From: Sepiola atlantica
Taxonomy: Eukaryota > Mollusca > Cephalopoda > Sepiida > Sepiolidae
Assembly (NCBI GenBank): GCA_963556195.1
Contig: CAUVYP010000244.1
Span: 2,294,001 to 2,358,000 of the forward strand
Reading direction: 5' to 3'
Length of the DNA: 64,000 bases
Under the pieces are notes generated by a model that was not told the origin of the DNA, did no database searches, and worked only from the letters and a program-made list of their open reading frames with translations. Position 1 is the stretch's first letter, and every line of letters begins with the position of its first letter. The position numbers and the translations under genes are program-made. Shown one piece after another: positions 1 through 12,209 of the stretch.

Positions 1-43
1 AGATATGTCGATACAAACTGAATACGTTAAACATCAACAAAAT

Positions 44-229
44 TTAGCGCGTTTTAAAGTTGATATCGCTTTTGTTTATAACTTCCACATTTATTCGAAT
101 TGTGCAACGAAACTTTGCAGACAGTCGTTGAGACACATGGTCTACTGAAGTACCAAGTTTAAGAAGTGCAGCCTTTGTACTGCCGGAGATATGTCGATAC
201 AAACTGAATACGCAAAACATCAACAAAAT
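44..229. repeat. Reference monomer used for numbering (186 bp)
   Basis: Position 1 is set at the TTA of TTAGCGCG. Order of landmarks within the unit: 1-16 TTAGCGCGTTTTAAAG, 18-23 GATATC (absent in minority variants such as TTAATATCGC or GTTGGTATCGC), 51-56 TTCGAA, 62-69 CAACGAAA, 83-98 the variable box, 101-111 ACTGAAGTACC, 140-150 CCGGAGATATG, 151-169 TCGATACAAACTGAATACG, 171-186 an A-rich tail. This particular copy carries an unusual H-type box (CGTTGAGACACATGGT) that is also found at 3392 (identical) and 1346 (nearly so). The monomer phase is arbitrary; no flanking unique sequence is available to define a natural start. Confidence 0.95.
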
Positions 230-465
230 TTAGCGCGTTTTAAAGTTAATATCGCTTTTGTTTATAACTTCAACATTTATTCGAATTGTGCAACGAAACT
301 TTGCAGACAGTCTCGAATAGGCCTCCTCTACTGAAGTACCAAGTTTCAGAAGTGCAGCTCTTGTACTGCCGGAGATATGTCGATACAAACTGAATACGCA
401 AAACATCAACAAAATTTAGCGCGTTTTAAAGTTGATATCGCTTTTGTTTATAACTTCCACATTTA

Positions 466-483
466 TTCGAATTGTGCAACGAA
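466..483. other. Bulged dyad TTCG-AA-TTG-TG-CAA-CGAA (representative)
   Basis: Monomer positions 51-68. TTCG and TTG on the left pair with CAA and CGAA on the right, giving a 7-bp stem with a two-base AA bulge and a two-base loop. It sits just upstream of the variable box in nearly every monomer. Copies with GTGCCACG lose one inner pair; the copy at 63910 has TG and GT swapped (CGAATGTTGCAACG), which changes the inner stem. Short dyads are common in centromeric satellites that lack a CENP-B box, but a role here is only inference. Confidence 0.55.
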
Positions 484-497
484 ACTTTGCAGACAGT

Positions 498-513
498 CGC
501 GGAGACACATTTT
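498..513 (+). repeat. Variable box, H state (representative)
   Basis: Monomer positions 83-98. The H core reads CGCGGAGACACATTTT here; the other common form ends ATGTT instead of ATTTT. Compared with the R state, seven bases within 13 bp differ together (monomer positions 84, 87, 89, 91, 92, 94, 96) while sequence on both sides is nearly invariant. H monomers often also carry C at position 63 (GTGCCACG rather than GTGCAACG). H copies dominate the first 7 kb (25 of 39 monomers between 44 and 7297). What, if anything, binds the box is unknown. Confidence 0.9.
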
Positions 514-520
514 CTACTGA

Positions 521-553
521 AGTACCAAGTTTCAGAAGTGCAGCTCTTGTACT
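521..553. other. Inverted repeat AGTAC(C)AAG / CTTGTACT (representative)
   Basis: Monomer positions 106-138. AGTAC and AAG, separated by a single bulged C, can pair with CTTGTACT across a 16-base loop, giving eight base pairs. It lies directly 3' of the variable box, so the box is flanked by two potential hairpins. A subset of monomers reads GTACAAAG (for example 17634, 45362, 48710), which changes the bulge from C to A but keeps the pairing possible. Confidence 0.45.
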
Positions 554-683
554 GCCGGAGATATGTCGATACAAACTGAATACGCAAAACATCAACAAAA
601 TTTAGCGCGTTTTAAAGTTGATATCGCTTTTGTTTATAACTTCCACATTTATTCGAATTGTGCAACGAAACTTTGCAGACAGT

Positions 684-699
684 CTCAAATAGGCCTTTT
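684..699 (+). repeat. Variable box, R state (representative)
   Basis: Same monomer positions as the H box. The R core is CTCAAATAGGCCTTTT here; frequent alternatives are CTCGAATAGGCCTTTT, CTCGAATAGGCCTCCT and CTCGAATAGGCCTTCT, with rarer ACTCTGGAATAGGCC (46076, 46820, 49424, 50726, 53330, 56120) and CAGATTGGCC (4966, 6640). Most R copies contain the palindrome AGGCCT. R copies dominate later domains, for example 17 of 21 monomers in 46370-50275. Confidence 0.9.
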
Positions 700-1531
700 C
701 TACTGAAGTACCAAGTTTCAGAAGTGCAGCTCTTGTACTGCCGGAGATATGTCGATACAAACTGAATACGCAAAACATCAACAAAATTTAGCGCGTTTTA
801 AAGTTGATATCGCTTTTGTTTATAACTTCCACATTTATTCGAATTGTGCCACGAAACTTTGCAGACAGTCGCGGAGACACATGTTCTACTGAAGTACCAA
901 GTTTCTGAAGTGCAGCTCTTGTACTGCCGGAGATATGTCGATACAAACTGAATACGCAAAACATCAACAAAATTTAGCGCGTTTTAAAGTTGATATCGCT
1001 TTTGTTTATAACTTCCACATTTATTCGAATTGTGCCACGAAACTTTGCAGACAGTCGCGGAGACACATGTTCTACTGAAGTACCAAGTTTCTGAAGTGCA
1101 GCTCTTGTACTGCCGGAGATATGTCGATACAAACTGAATACGCAAAACATCAACAAAATTTAGCGCGTTTTAAAGTTGATATCGCTTTTGTTTATAACTT
1201 CAACATTTATTCGAATTGTGCAACGAAACTTTGCAGACAGTCGCGGAGACACATGTTCTACTGAAGTACCAAGTTTCTGAAGTGCAGCTCTTGTACTGCC
1301 GGAGATATGTCGATACAAACTGAATACGTTAAACATCAACAAAATTTAGCGCGTTTTAAAGTTGATATCGCTTTTGTTTATAACTTCCACATTTATTCGA
1401 ATTGTGCAACGAAACTTTGCAGACAGTCGTTGAGACACATGTTCTACTGAAGTACCAAGTTTAAGAAGTGCAGCCTTTGTACTGCCGGAGATATGTCGAT
1501 ACAAACTGAATACGCAAAACATCAACAAAAT

Positions 1532-1903
1532 TTAGCGCGTTTTAAAGTTGATATCGCTTTTGTTTATAACTTCCACATTTATTCGAATTGTGCAACGAAA
1601 CTTTGCAGACAGTCTCGAATAGGCCTCCTCTACTGGAGTACCAAGTTACAGAAGTGCAGCTCTTGTACTGCCGGAGATATGTCGATACAAACTGAATACG
1701 CAAAACATCAACAAAATTTAGCGCGTTTTAAAGTTGATATCGCTTTTGTTTATAACTTTCACATTTATTCGAATTGTGCCACGAAACTTTGCAGACAGTC
1801 GCGGAGACACATTTTCTACTGAAGTACCAATATTCAGAAGTGCAGCTCTTGTACTGCCGGAGATATGTCGATACAAACTGAATACGCAAAACATCAACAA
1901 AAT
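1532..1903. repeat. Linked dimer: R monomer with ACTGGAG + H monomer with TTTCAC/GCCAC (first of 27)
   Basis: An R monomer with ACTGGAG instead of ACTGAAG is followed each time by an H monomer with ATAACTTTCAC (or AACTGTCAC), GTGCCAC and the H box. R monomers start at 1532, 3578, 7670, 8414, 10088, 10832, 13063, 13993, 16411, 25899, 29249, 31482, 32598, 33528, 37438, 41348, 44697, 47486, 48230, 51392, 52136, 54182, 54926, 56786, 58832, 61251 and 62181. I found no ACTGGAG outside this context. Related pairs with ACTGTAG (8786, 11204, 14365), ACTGAAG (4880, 6554, 46370, 50276) or CTAGAG (59762) followed by the same H monomer look like ancestral or derived forms. Confidence 0.85.
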
Positions 1904-4693
1904 TTAGCGCGTTTTAAAGTTGATATCGCTTTTGTTTATAACTTCCACATTTATTCGAATTGTGCAACGAAACTTTGCAGACAGTCTCGAATAGGCCTCC
2001 TCTACTGAAGTACCAAGTTTCAGAAGTGCAGCTCTTGTACTGCGGGAGATATGTCGATACAAACTGAATACGCAAAACATCAACAAAATTTAGCGCGTTT
2101 TAAAGTTGATATCGCTTTTGTTTATAACTTCCACATTTATTCGAATTGTGCAACGAAACTTTGCAGACAGTCGCGGAGACACATTTTCTACTGAAGTACC
2201 AAGTTTCAGAAGTGCAGCTCTTGTACTGCCGGAGATATGTCGATACAAACTGAATACGCAAAACATCAACAAAATTTAGCGCGTTTTAAAGTTGATATCG
2301 CTTTTGTTTATAACTTCCACATTTATTCGAATTGTGCAACGAAACTTTGCAGACAGTCTCAAATAGGCCTTTTCTACTGAAGTACCAAGTTTCAGAAGTG
2401 CAGCTCTTGTACTGCCGGAGATATGTCGATACAAACTGAATACGCAAAACATCAACAAAATTTAGCGCGTTTTAAAGTTGATATCGCTTTTGTTTATAAC
2501 TTCCACATTTATTCGAATTGTGCCACGAAACTTTGCAGACAGTCGCGGAGACACATGTTCTACTGAAGTACCAAGTTTCTGAAGTGCAGCTCTTGTACTG
2601 CCGGAGATATGTCGATACAAACTGAATACGCAAAACATCAACAAAATTTAGCGCGTTTTAAAGTTGATATCGCTTTTGTTTATAACTTCAACATTTATTC
2701 GAATTGTGCAACGAAACTTTGCAGACAGTCGCGGAGACACATTTTCTACTGAAGTACCAAGTTTCAGAAGTGCAGCTCTTGTACTGCCGGAGATATGTCG
2801 ATACAAACTGAATACGCAAAACATCAACAAAATTTAGCGCGTTTTAAAGTTGATATCGCTTTTGTTTATAACTTCCACATTTATTCGAATTGTGCAACGA
2901 AACTTTGCAGACAGTCGCGGAGACACATTTTTTACTGAAGTACCAAGTTTCAGAAGTGCAGCTCTTGTACTGCCGGAGATATGTCGATACAAACTGAATA
3001 CGCAAAACATCAACAAAATTTAGCGCGTTTTAAAGTTAATATCGCTTTTGTTTATAACTTCCACATTTATTCGAATTGTGCAACGAAACTTTGCAGACAG
3101 TCTCGAATAGGCCTCCTCTACTGAAGTACCAAGTTTCAGAAGTGCAGCTCTTGTACTGACGGAGATATGTCGATACAAACTGAATACGAAAAACATCAAC
3201 AAAATTTAGCGCGTTTTAAAGTTGATATCGCTTTTGTTTATAACTTCCACATTTATTCGAATTGTGCAACGAAACTTTGCAGACAGTCGCGGAGACACAT
3301 GTTCTACTGAAGTACCAAGTCTCAGAAGTGCAGCTCTTGTACTGCCGGAGATATGTCGATACAAACTGAATACGTTAAACATCAACAAAATTTAGCGCGT
3401 TTTAAAGTTGATATCGCTTTTGTTTATAACTTCCACATTTATTCGAATTGTGCAACGAAACTTTGCAGACAGTCGTTGAGACACATGGTCTACTGAAGTA
3501 CCAAGTTTAAGAAGTGCAGCCTTTGTACTGCCGGAGATATGTCGATACAAACTGAATACGCAAAACATCAACAAAATTTAGCGCGTTTTAAAGTTGATAT
3601 CGCTTTTGTTTATAACTTCCACATTTATTCGAATTGTGCAACGAAACTTTGCAGACAATCTCGAATAGGCCTCCTCTACTGGAGTACCAAGTTACAGAAG
3701 TGCAGCTCTTGTACTGCCGGAGATATGTCGATACAAACTGAATACGCAAAACATCAACAAACTTTAGCGCGTTTTAAAGTTGATATCGCTTTTGTTTATA
3801 ACTTTCACATTTATTCGAATTGTGCCACGAAACTTTGCAGACAGTCGCGGAGACACATTTTCTACTGAAGTACCAAGTTTCAGAAGTGCAGCTCTTGTAC
3901 TGCCGGAGATATGTCGATACAAACTGAATACGCAAAACATCAACAAAATTTAGCGCGTTTTAAAGTTGATATCGCTTTTGTTTATAACTTCCACATTTAT
4001 TCGAATTGTGCAACGAAACTTTGCAGACAGTCTCAAATAGGCCTTTTCTACTGAAGTACCAAGTTACAGAAGTGCAGCTCTTGTACTGCCGGAGATATGT
4101 CGATACAAACTGAATACGCAAAACATCAACAAAATTTAGCGCGTTTTAAAGTTGATATCGCTTTTGTTTATAACTTCCACATTTATTCGAATTGTGCCAC
4201 GAAACTTTGCAGACAGTCGCGGAGACACATGTTCTACTGAAGTACCAAGTTTCTGAAGTGCAGCTCTTGTACTGCCGGAGATATGTCGATACAAACTGAA
4301 TACGCAAAACATCAACAAAATTTAGCGCGTTTTAAAGTTGATATCGCTTTTGTTTATAACTTCCACATTTATTCGAATTGTGCAACGAAACTTTGCAGAC
4401 AGTCGCGGAGACACATTTTCTACTGAAGTACCAAGTTTCAGAAGTGCAGCTCTTGTACTGCCGGAGATATGTCGATACAAACTGAATACGCAAAACATCA
4501 ACAAAATTTAGCGCGTTTTAAAGTTGATATCGCTTTTGTTTATAACTTCCACATTTATTCGAATTGTGCAACGAAACTTTGCAGACAGTCGCGGAGACAC
4601 ATGTTCTACTGAAGTACCAAGTTTCAGAAGTGCAGCTCTTGTACTGCCGGAGATATGTCGATACAAACTGAATACGTTAAACATCAACAAAAT

Positions 4694-6367
4694 TTAGCGC
4701 GTTTTAAAGTTGATATCGCTTTTGTTTATAACTTCCACATTTATTCGAATTGTGCAACGAAACTTTGCAGACAGTCGCGGAGACACATGTTCTACTGAAG
4801 TACCAAGTTTCTGAAGTGCAGCCTTTGTACTGCCGGAGATATGTCGATACAAACTGAGTACGCAAAACATCAACAAAATTTAGCGCGTTTTAAAGTTGAT
4901 ATCGCTTTTGTTTATAACTTCCACATTTATTGGAATTGTGCAACGAAACTTTGCAGACAGTCTCAGATTGGCCTTCTCTACTGAAGTACCAAGTTTCAGA
5001 AGTGCAGCTCTTGTACTGCCGGAGATATGTCGATACAAACTGAATACGCAAAACATCAACAAAATTTAGCGCGTTTTAAAGTTGATATCGCTTTTGTTTA
5101 TAACTTTCACATTTATTCGAATTGTGCCACGAAACTTTGCAGACAGTCGCGGAGACACATTTTCTACTGAAGTACCAAGTTTCAGAAGTGCAGCTCTTGT
5201 ACTGCCGGAGATATGTGGATACAAACTGAATACGCAAAACATCAACAAAATTTAGCGCGTTTTAAAGTTAATATCGCTTTTGTTTATAACTTCCACATTT
5301 ATTCGAATTGTGCAACGAAACTTTGCAGACAGTCTCAAATAGGCCTTTTCTACTGAAGTACCAAGTTTCAGAAGTGCAGCTCTTGTACTGCCGGAGATAT
5401 GTCGATACAAACTGAATACGCAAAACATCAACAAAATTTAGCGCGTTTTAAAGTTGATATCGCTTTTGTTTATAACTTCCACATTTATTCGAATTGTGCC
5501 ACGAAACTTTGCAGACAGTCGCGGAGACACATGTTCTACTGAAGTACCAAGTTTCTGAAGTGCAGCTCTTGTACTGCCGGAGATATGTCGATACAAACTG
5601 AATACGCAAAACATCAACAAAATTTAGCGCGTTTTAAAGTTGATATCGCTTTTGTTTATAACTTCCACATTTATTCGAATTGTGCAACGAAACTTTGCAG
5701 GCAGTCTCGAATAGGCCTTTTCTACTGAAGCACCAAGTTTCAGAAGTGCCGCTCTTGTACTGCCGGAGATATGTCGATACAAACTGAATACGCAAAACAT
5801 CAACAAAATTTAGCGCGTTTTAAAGTTGATATCGCTTTTGTTTATAACTTCCACATTTATTCGAATTGTGCAACGAAACTTTGCAGACTATCTCGAATAG
5901 GCCTTTTCTACTGAAGTACAAAGTTACAGAAGTGCAGCTCTTGTACTGCCGGAGATATGTCGATACAAACTGAATACGCAAAACATCAACAAAATTTAGC
6001 GCGTTTTAAAGTTGATATCGCTTTTGTTTATAACTTCCACATTTATTCGAATTGTGCAACGAAACTTTGCAGACAGTCGCGGAGACACATTTTCAACTGA
6101 AGTACCAAGTTTCAGAAGTGCAGCTATTGTACTGCCGGAGATATGTCGATACAAACTGAATACGCAAAACATCAACAAAATTTAGCGCGTTTTAAAGTTG
6201 ATATCGCTTTTGTTTATAACTTCCACATTTATTCGAATTGTGCAACGAAACTTTGCAGACAGTCGCGGAGACACATGTTCAACTGAAGTACCAAGTTTCA
6301 GAAGTGCAGCTGTTGTACTGCCGGAGATATGTCGATACAAACTGAATACGCAAAACATCAACAAAAT
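4694..6367. repeat. 9-mer unit (1674 bp), first copy
   Basis: The first five monomers, 4694-5623, match 6368-7297 in order and in private variants: AAACTGAGTACG (near 4853 and 6527) and CTCAGATTGGCC (near 4964 and 6638). Differences are visible, such as TTATTGGAATTG here against TTATTCGAATTG, and ATGTGGATAC here against ATGTCGATAC. The remaining four monomers do not match what follows 7297, so only part of the unit is duplicated. Confidence 0.7.
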
Positions 6368-7238
6368 TTAGCGCGTTTTAAAGTTGATATCGCTTTTGTT
6401 TATAACTTCCACATTTATTCGAATTGTGCAACGAAACTTTGCAGACAGTCGCGGAGACACATGTTCTACTGAAGTACCAAGTTTCTGAAGTGCAGCCTTT
6501 GTACTGCCGGAGATATGTCGATACAAACTGAGTACGCAAAACATCAACAAAATTTAGCGCGTTTTAAAGTTGATATCGCTTTTGTTTATAACTTCCACAT
6601 TTATTCGAATTGTGCAACGAAACTTTGCAGACAGTCTCAGATTGGCCTCCTCTACTGAAGTACCAAGTTTCAGAAGTGCAGCTCTTGTACTGCCGGAGAT
6701 ATGTCGATACAAACTGAATACGCAAAACATCAACAAAATTTAGCGCGTTTTAAAGTTGATATCGCTTTTGTTTATAACTTTCACATTTATTCGAATTGTG
6801 CCACGAAACTTTGCAGACAGTCGCGGAGACACATTTACTACTGAAGTACCAAGTTTCAGAAGTGCAGCTCTTGTACTGCCGGAGATATGTCGATACAAAC
6901 TGAATACGCAAAACATCAACAAAATTTAGCGCGTTTTAAAGTTGATATCGCTTTTGTTTATAACTTCCACATTTATTCGAATTGTGCAACGAAACTTTGC
7001 AGACAGTCTCAAATAGGCCTTTTCTACTGAAGTACCAAGTTTCAGAAGTGCAGCTCTTGTACTGCCGGAGATATGTCGATACAAACTGAATACGCAAAAC
7101 ATCAACAAAATTTAGCGCGTTTTAAAGTTGATATCGCTTTTGTTTATAACTTCCACATTTATTCGAATTGTGCCACGAAACTTTGCAGACAGTCGCGGAG
7201 ACACATGTTCTACTGAAGTACCAAGTTTCTGAAGTGCA

Positions 7239-9656
7239 GCTCTTGTACTGCCGGAGATATGTCGATACAAACTGAATACGCAAAACATCAACAAAATTTA
7301 GCGCGTTTTAAAGTTGATATCGCTTTTGTTTATAACTTCCACATTTATTCGAATTGTGCAACGAAACTTTGCAGACAGTCGCGGAGACACATGTTCAACT
7401 GAAGTACCAAGTTTCAGAAGTGCAGCTCTTGTACTGCCGGAGATATGTCGATACAAACTGAATACGCAAAACATCAACAAAATTTAGCGCGTTTTAAAGT
7501 TGATATCGCTTTTGTTTATAACTTCCACATTTATTCGAATTGTGCAACGAAACTTTGCAGACAGTCGCGGAGACACATGTTCTACTGAAGTACCAAGTTT
7601 CAGAAGTGCAGCCTTTGTACTGCCGGAGATATGTCGATACAAACTGAATACGCAAAACATCAACAAAATTTAGCGCGTTTTAAAGTTGATATCGCTTTTG
7701 TTTATAACTTCCACATTTATTCGAATTGTGCAACGAAACTTTGCAGACAGTCTCAAATAGGCCTCCTCTACTGGAGTACCAAGTTTCAGAAGTGCAGCTC
7801 TTTTACTGCCGGAGATATGTCGATACGAACTGAATACGCAAAACATCAAGAAAATTTAGCGCGTTTTAAAGTTGATATCGCTTTTGTTTATAACTTTCAC
7901 ATTTATTCGAATTGTGCCACGAAACTTTGCAGACAGTCGCGGAGACACATTTTCTACTGAAGTACCAAGTTTCTGAAGTGCAGCTCTTGTACTGCCGGAG
8001 ATATGTCGATACAAACTGAATACGCAAAACATCAACAAAATTTAGCGCGTTTTAAAGTTGATATCGCTTTTGTTTATAACTTCCACATTTATTCGAATTG
8101 TGCAACGAAACCTTGCAGACAGTCTCAAATAGGCCTTTTCTACTGAAGTACCAAGTTTCAGAAGTGCAGCTATTGTACTGCCGGAGATATGTCGATACAA
8201 ACTGAATACGCAAAACATCAACAAAATTTAGCGCGTTTCAAAGTTGATATCGCTTTTGTTTATAACTTCCACATTTATTGTAATTGTGCAACGAAACTTT
8301 GCAGACAGTCGCGGAGACACATGTTCTACTGAAGTACCAAGTTTCAGAAGTGCAGCCTTTGTACTGCCGGAGATATGTCGATACAAACTGAATACGCAAA
8401 ACATCAACAAAATTTAGCGCGTTTTAAAGTTGATATAGCTTTTGTTTATAACTTCCACATTTATTCGAATTGTGCAACGAAACTTTGCAGACAGTCTCGA
8501 ATAGGCCTTCTCTACTGGAGTACCAAGTTTTAGAAGTGCAGCTCTTGTACTGCCGGAGATATGTCGATACAAACTGAATACGCAAAACATCAACAAAATT
8601 TAGCGCGTTTTAAAGTTGATATCGCTTTTGTTTATAACTTTCACATTTATTCGAATTGTGCCACGAAACTTTGCAGACAGTCGCGGAGACACATTTTCTA
8701 CTGAAGTACCAAGTTTCAGAAGTGCAGCCTTTGTACTGCCGGAGATATGTCGATACAAACTCAATACGCAAAACATCAACAAAATTTAGCGCGTTTTAAA
8801 GTTGATATCGCTTTTGTTTATAACTTCCACATTTATTCGAATTGTGCAACGAAACTTTGCAGACAGTCTCGAATAGGCCTCCTCTACTGTAGTACCAAGT
8901 TTCAGAAGTGCAGCTCTTGTACTGCCGAGAATATGTCGATACAAACTGAATACGCAAAACATCAACAAAATTTAGCGCGTTTTAAAGTTGATATCGCTTT
9001 TGTTTATAACTTTCACATTTACTCGAATTGTGCCACGAAACTTTGCAGACAGTCGCGGAGACACATTTTCTACTGAAGTACCAAGTTTCAGAAGTGCAGC
9101 TCTTGTACTGCCGGAGATATGTCGATACAAACTGAATACGCAAAACATCAACAAAATTTAGCGCGTTTTAAAGTTGATATCGCTTTTGTTTATAACTTCC
9201 ACATTTATTCGAATTGTGCAACGAAACCTTGCAGACAGTCTCAAATAGGCCTTTTCTACTGAGGTACCAAGTTTCAGAAGTGCAGCTCTTGTACTGCCGG
9301 AGATATGTCGATACAAACTGAATACGCAAAACATCAACAAAATTTAGCGCGTTTTAAAGTTGATATCGCTTTTGTTTATAAATTCCACATTTATTCGAAT
9401 TGTGCCACGAAACTTTGCAGACAGTCGCGGAGACACATGTTCTACTGAAGTACCAAGTTTCTGAAGTGCAGCTCTTTTATTGCCGGAGATATGTCGATAC
9501 AAACTGAATACGCAAAACATCAACAAAATTTAGCGCGTTTTAAAGTTGATATCGCTTTTGTTTATAACTTCCACATTTATTCGAATTGTGCTACGAAACT
9601 TTGCAGGCAGTCTCGAATAGGCCTTTTCTACTGAAGCACCATGTTTCAGAAGTGCC
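7239..9656. repeat. 13-mer HOR (2418 bp), copy 1
   Basis: Thirteen monomers that recur at +2418 bp with the same private variants: GCTCTTTTACTG (7798), ATACGAACTG (7823), CATCAAGAAAATT (7845), GCGTTTCAAAG (8233), TTATTGTAATTG (8275), GATATAGC (8433), CAAACTCAATACG (8755), GCCGAGAATATG (8925), TATAAATTCC (9378) and GCACCATGTTTC (9636). The box order, starting at the monomer at 7298, is H H R H R H R H R H R H R, so most of the unit is a strict R/H alternation. The left breakpoint is near 7239, where GTGCAGCTC gives way from GTGCCGCTC in the aligned position. Confidence 0.88.
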
Positions 9657-12074
9657 GCTCTTGTACTGCCGGAGATATGTCGATACAAACTGAATACGCA
9701 AAACATCAACAAAATTTAGCGCGTTTTAAAGTTGATATCGCTTTTGTTTATAACTTCCACATTTATTCGAATTGTGCAACGAAACTTTGCAGACAGTCGC
9801 GGAGACACATGTTCAACTGAAGTACCAAGTTTCAGAAGTGCAGCTCTTGTACTGCCGGAGATATGTCGATACAAACTGAATACGCAAAACATCAACAAAA
9901 TTTAGCGCGTTTTAAAGTTGATATCGCTTTTGTTTATAACTTCCACATTTATTCGAATTGTGCAACGAAACTTTGCAGACAGTCGCGGAGACACATGTTC
10001 TACTGAAGTACCAAGTTTCAGAAGTGCAGCCTTTGTACTGCCGGAGATATGTCGATACAAACTGAATACGCAAAACATCAACAAAATTTAGCGCGTTTTA
10101 AAGTTGATATCGCTTTTGTTTATAACTTCCACATTTATTCGAATTGTGCAACGAAACTTTGCAGACAGTCTCAAATAGGCCTCCTCTACTGGAGTACCAA
10201 GTTTCAGAAGTGCAGCTCTTTTACTGCCGGAGATATGTCGATACGAACTGAATACGCAAAACATCAAGAAAATTTAGCGCGTTTTAAAGTTGATATCGCT
10301 TTTGTTTATAACTTTCACATTTATTCGAATTGTGCCACGAAACTTTGCAGACAGTCGCGGAGACACATTTTCTACTGAAGTACCAAGTTTCTGAAGTGCA
10401 GCTCTTGTACTGCCGGAGATATGTCGATACAAACTGAATACGCAAAACATCAACAAAATTTAGCGCGTTTTAAAGTTGATATCGCTTTTGTTTATAACTT
10501 CCACATTTATTCGAATTGTGCAACGAAACCTTGCAGACAGTCTCAAATAGGCCTTTTCTACTGAAGTACCAAGTTTCAGAAGTGCAGCTATTGTACTGCC
10601 GGAGATATGTCGATACAAACTGAATACGCAAAACATCAACAAAATTTAGCGCGTTTCAAAGTTGATATCGCTTTTGTTTATAACTTCCACATTTATTGTA
10701 ATTGTGCAACGAAACTTTGCAGACAGTCGCGGAGACACATGTTCTACTGAAGTACCAAGTTTCAGAAGTGCAGCCTTTGTACTGCCGGAGATATGTCGAT
10801 ACAAACTGAATACGCAAAACATCAACAAAATTTAGCGCGTTTTAAAGTTGATATAGCTTTTGTTTATAACTTCCACATTTATTCGAATTGTGCAACGAAA
10901 CTTTGCAGACAGTCTCGAATAGGCCTTCTCTACTGGAGTACCAAGTTTTAGAAGTGCAGCTCTTGTACTGCCGGAGATATGTCGATACAAACTGAATACG
11001 CAAAACATCAACAAAATTTAGCGCGTTTTAAAGTTGATATCGCTTTTGTTTATAACTTTCACATTTATTCGAATTGTGCCACGAAACTTTGCAGACAGTC
11101 GCGGAGACACATTTTCTACTGAAGTACCAAGTTTCAGAAGTGCAGCCTTTGTACTGCCGGAGATATGTCGATACAAACTCAATACGCAAAACATCAACAA
11201 AATTTAGCGCGTTTTAAAGTTGATATCGCTTTTGTTTATAACTTCCACATTTATTCGAATTGTGCAACGAAACTTTGCAGACAGTCTCGAATAGGCCTCC
11301 TCTACTGTAGTACCAAGTTTCAGAAGTGCAGCTCTTGTACTGCCGAGAATATGTCGATACAAACTGAATACGCAAAACATCAACAAAATTTAGCGCGTTT
11401 TAAAGTTGATATCGCTTTTGTTTATAACTTTCACATTTACTCGAATTGTGCCACGAAACTTTGCAGACAGTCGCGGAGACACATTTTCTACTGAAGTACC
11501 AAGTTTCAGAAGTGCAGCTCTTGTACTGCCGGAGATATGTCGATACAAACTGAATACGCAAAACATCAACAAAATTTAGCGCGTTTTAAAGTTGATATCG
11601 CTTTTGTTTATAACTTCCACATTTATTCGAATTGTGCAACGAAACCTTGCAGACAGTCTCAAATAGGCCTTTTCTACTGAGGTACCAAGTTTCAGAAGTG
11701 CAGCTCTTGTACTGCCGGAGATATGTCGATACAAACTGAATACGCAAAACATCAACAAAATTTAGCGCGTTTTAAAGTTGATATCGCTTTTGTTTATAAA
11801 TTCCACATTTATTCGAATTGTGCCACGAAACTTTGCAGACAGTCGCGGAGACACATGTTCTACTGAAGTACCAAGTTTCTGAAGTGCAGCTCTTTTATTG
11901 CCGGAGATATGTCGATACAAACTGAATACGCAAAACATCAACAAAATTTAGCGCGTTTTAAAGTTGATATCGCTTTTGTTTATAACTTCCACATTTATTC
12001 GAATTGTGCTACGAAACTTTGCAGGCAGTCTCGAATAGGCCTTTTCTACTGAAGCACCATGTTTCAGAAGTGCC
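9657..12074. repeat. 13-mer HOR (2418 bp), copy 2
   Basis: Tandem copy of 7239-9656 with all ten private variants preserved at +2418 bp; I noticed no difference by eye. Similarity to the start of copy 1 continues past the unit end to about 12209, where the box switches from H (expected from 9791) to R. This is one of the most recent duplications in the window, or an assembly duplication. Confidence 0.88.
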
Positions 12075-12209
12075 GCTCTTGTACTGCCGGAGATATGTCG
12101 ATACAAACTGAATACGCAAAACATCAACAAAATTTAGCGCGTTTTAAAGTTGATATCGCTTTTGTTTATAACTTCCACATTTATTCGAATTGTGCAACGA
12201 AACTTTGCA

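Larger units (their letters stand above)
1..7238. repeat. Domain 1: irregular H-rich monomers, weak HOR signal
   Basis: Related blocks recur at inconsistent offsets: the unusual TTGAGACACATGG monomer at 44 recurs at 3392 (18 monomers), block 1346-1903 matches 3392-3949 (11 monomers), and 4694-5623 matches 6368-7297 (9 monomers). Between them, monomers are deleted or reordered; for instance 3950-4507 continues with the order seen at 2276-2833. No indels were found here, so every monomer is exactly 186 bp. This looks like an older HOR whose units have been scrambled by unequal exchange. Confidence 0.75.

Noticed and set aside
75..81. TATA-like TTTATAA in each monomer
   Set aside because: An AT-rich 7-mer is expected by chance in a 62% AT repeat. 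No initiator, downstream gene or strand-specific signal supports a promoter.
44..226. Minus-strand open frame of about 60 codons in almost every monomer
   Set aside because: The unit is 62 codons long, so one open frame repeats automatically. At this base composition about four stops per frame are expected, and having one or fewer has a chance near 0.09 per frame, so finding it in two of six frames is only mildly unusual. The start would be TTG or an internal ATG, variants change residues freely, and single-base indels break the frame without compensation.
684..699. AGGCCT palindrome as a mobile-element target or att site
   Set aside because: It is part of the R box in most R monomers; no insertion or target duplication occurs at it anywhere in the window.
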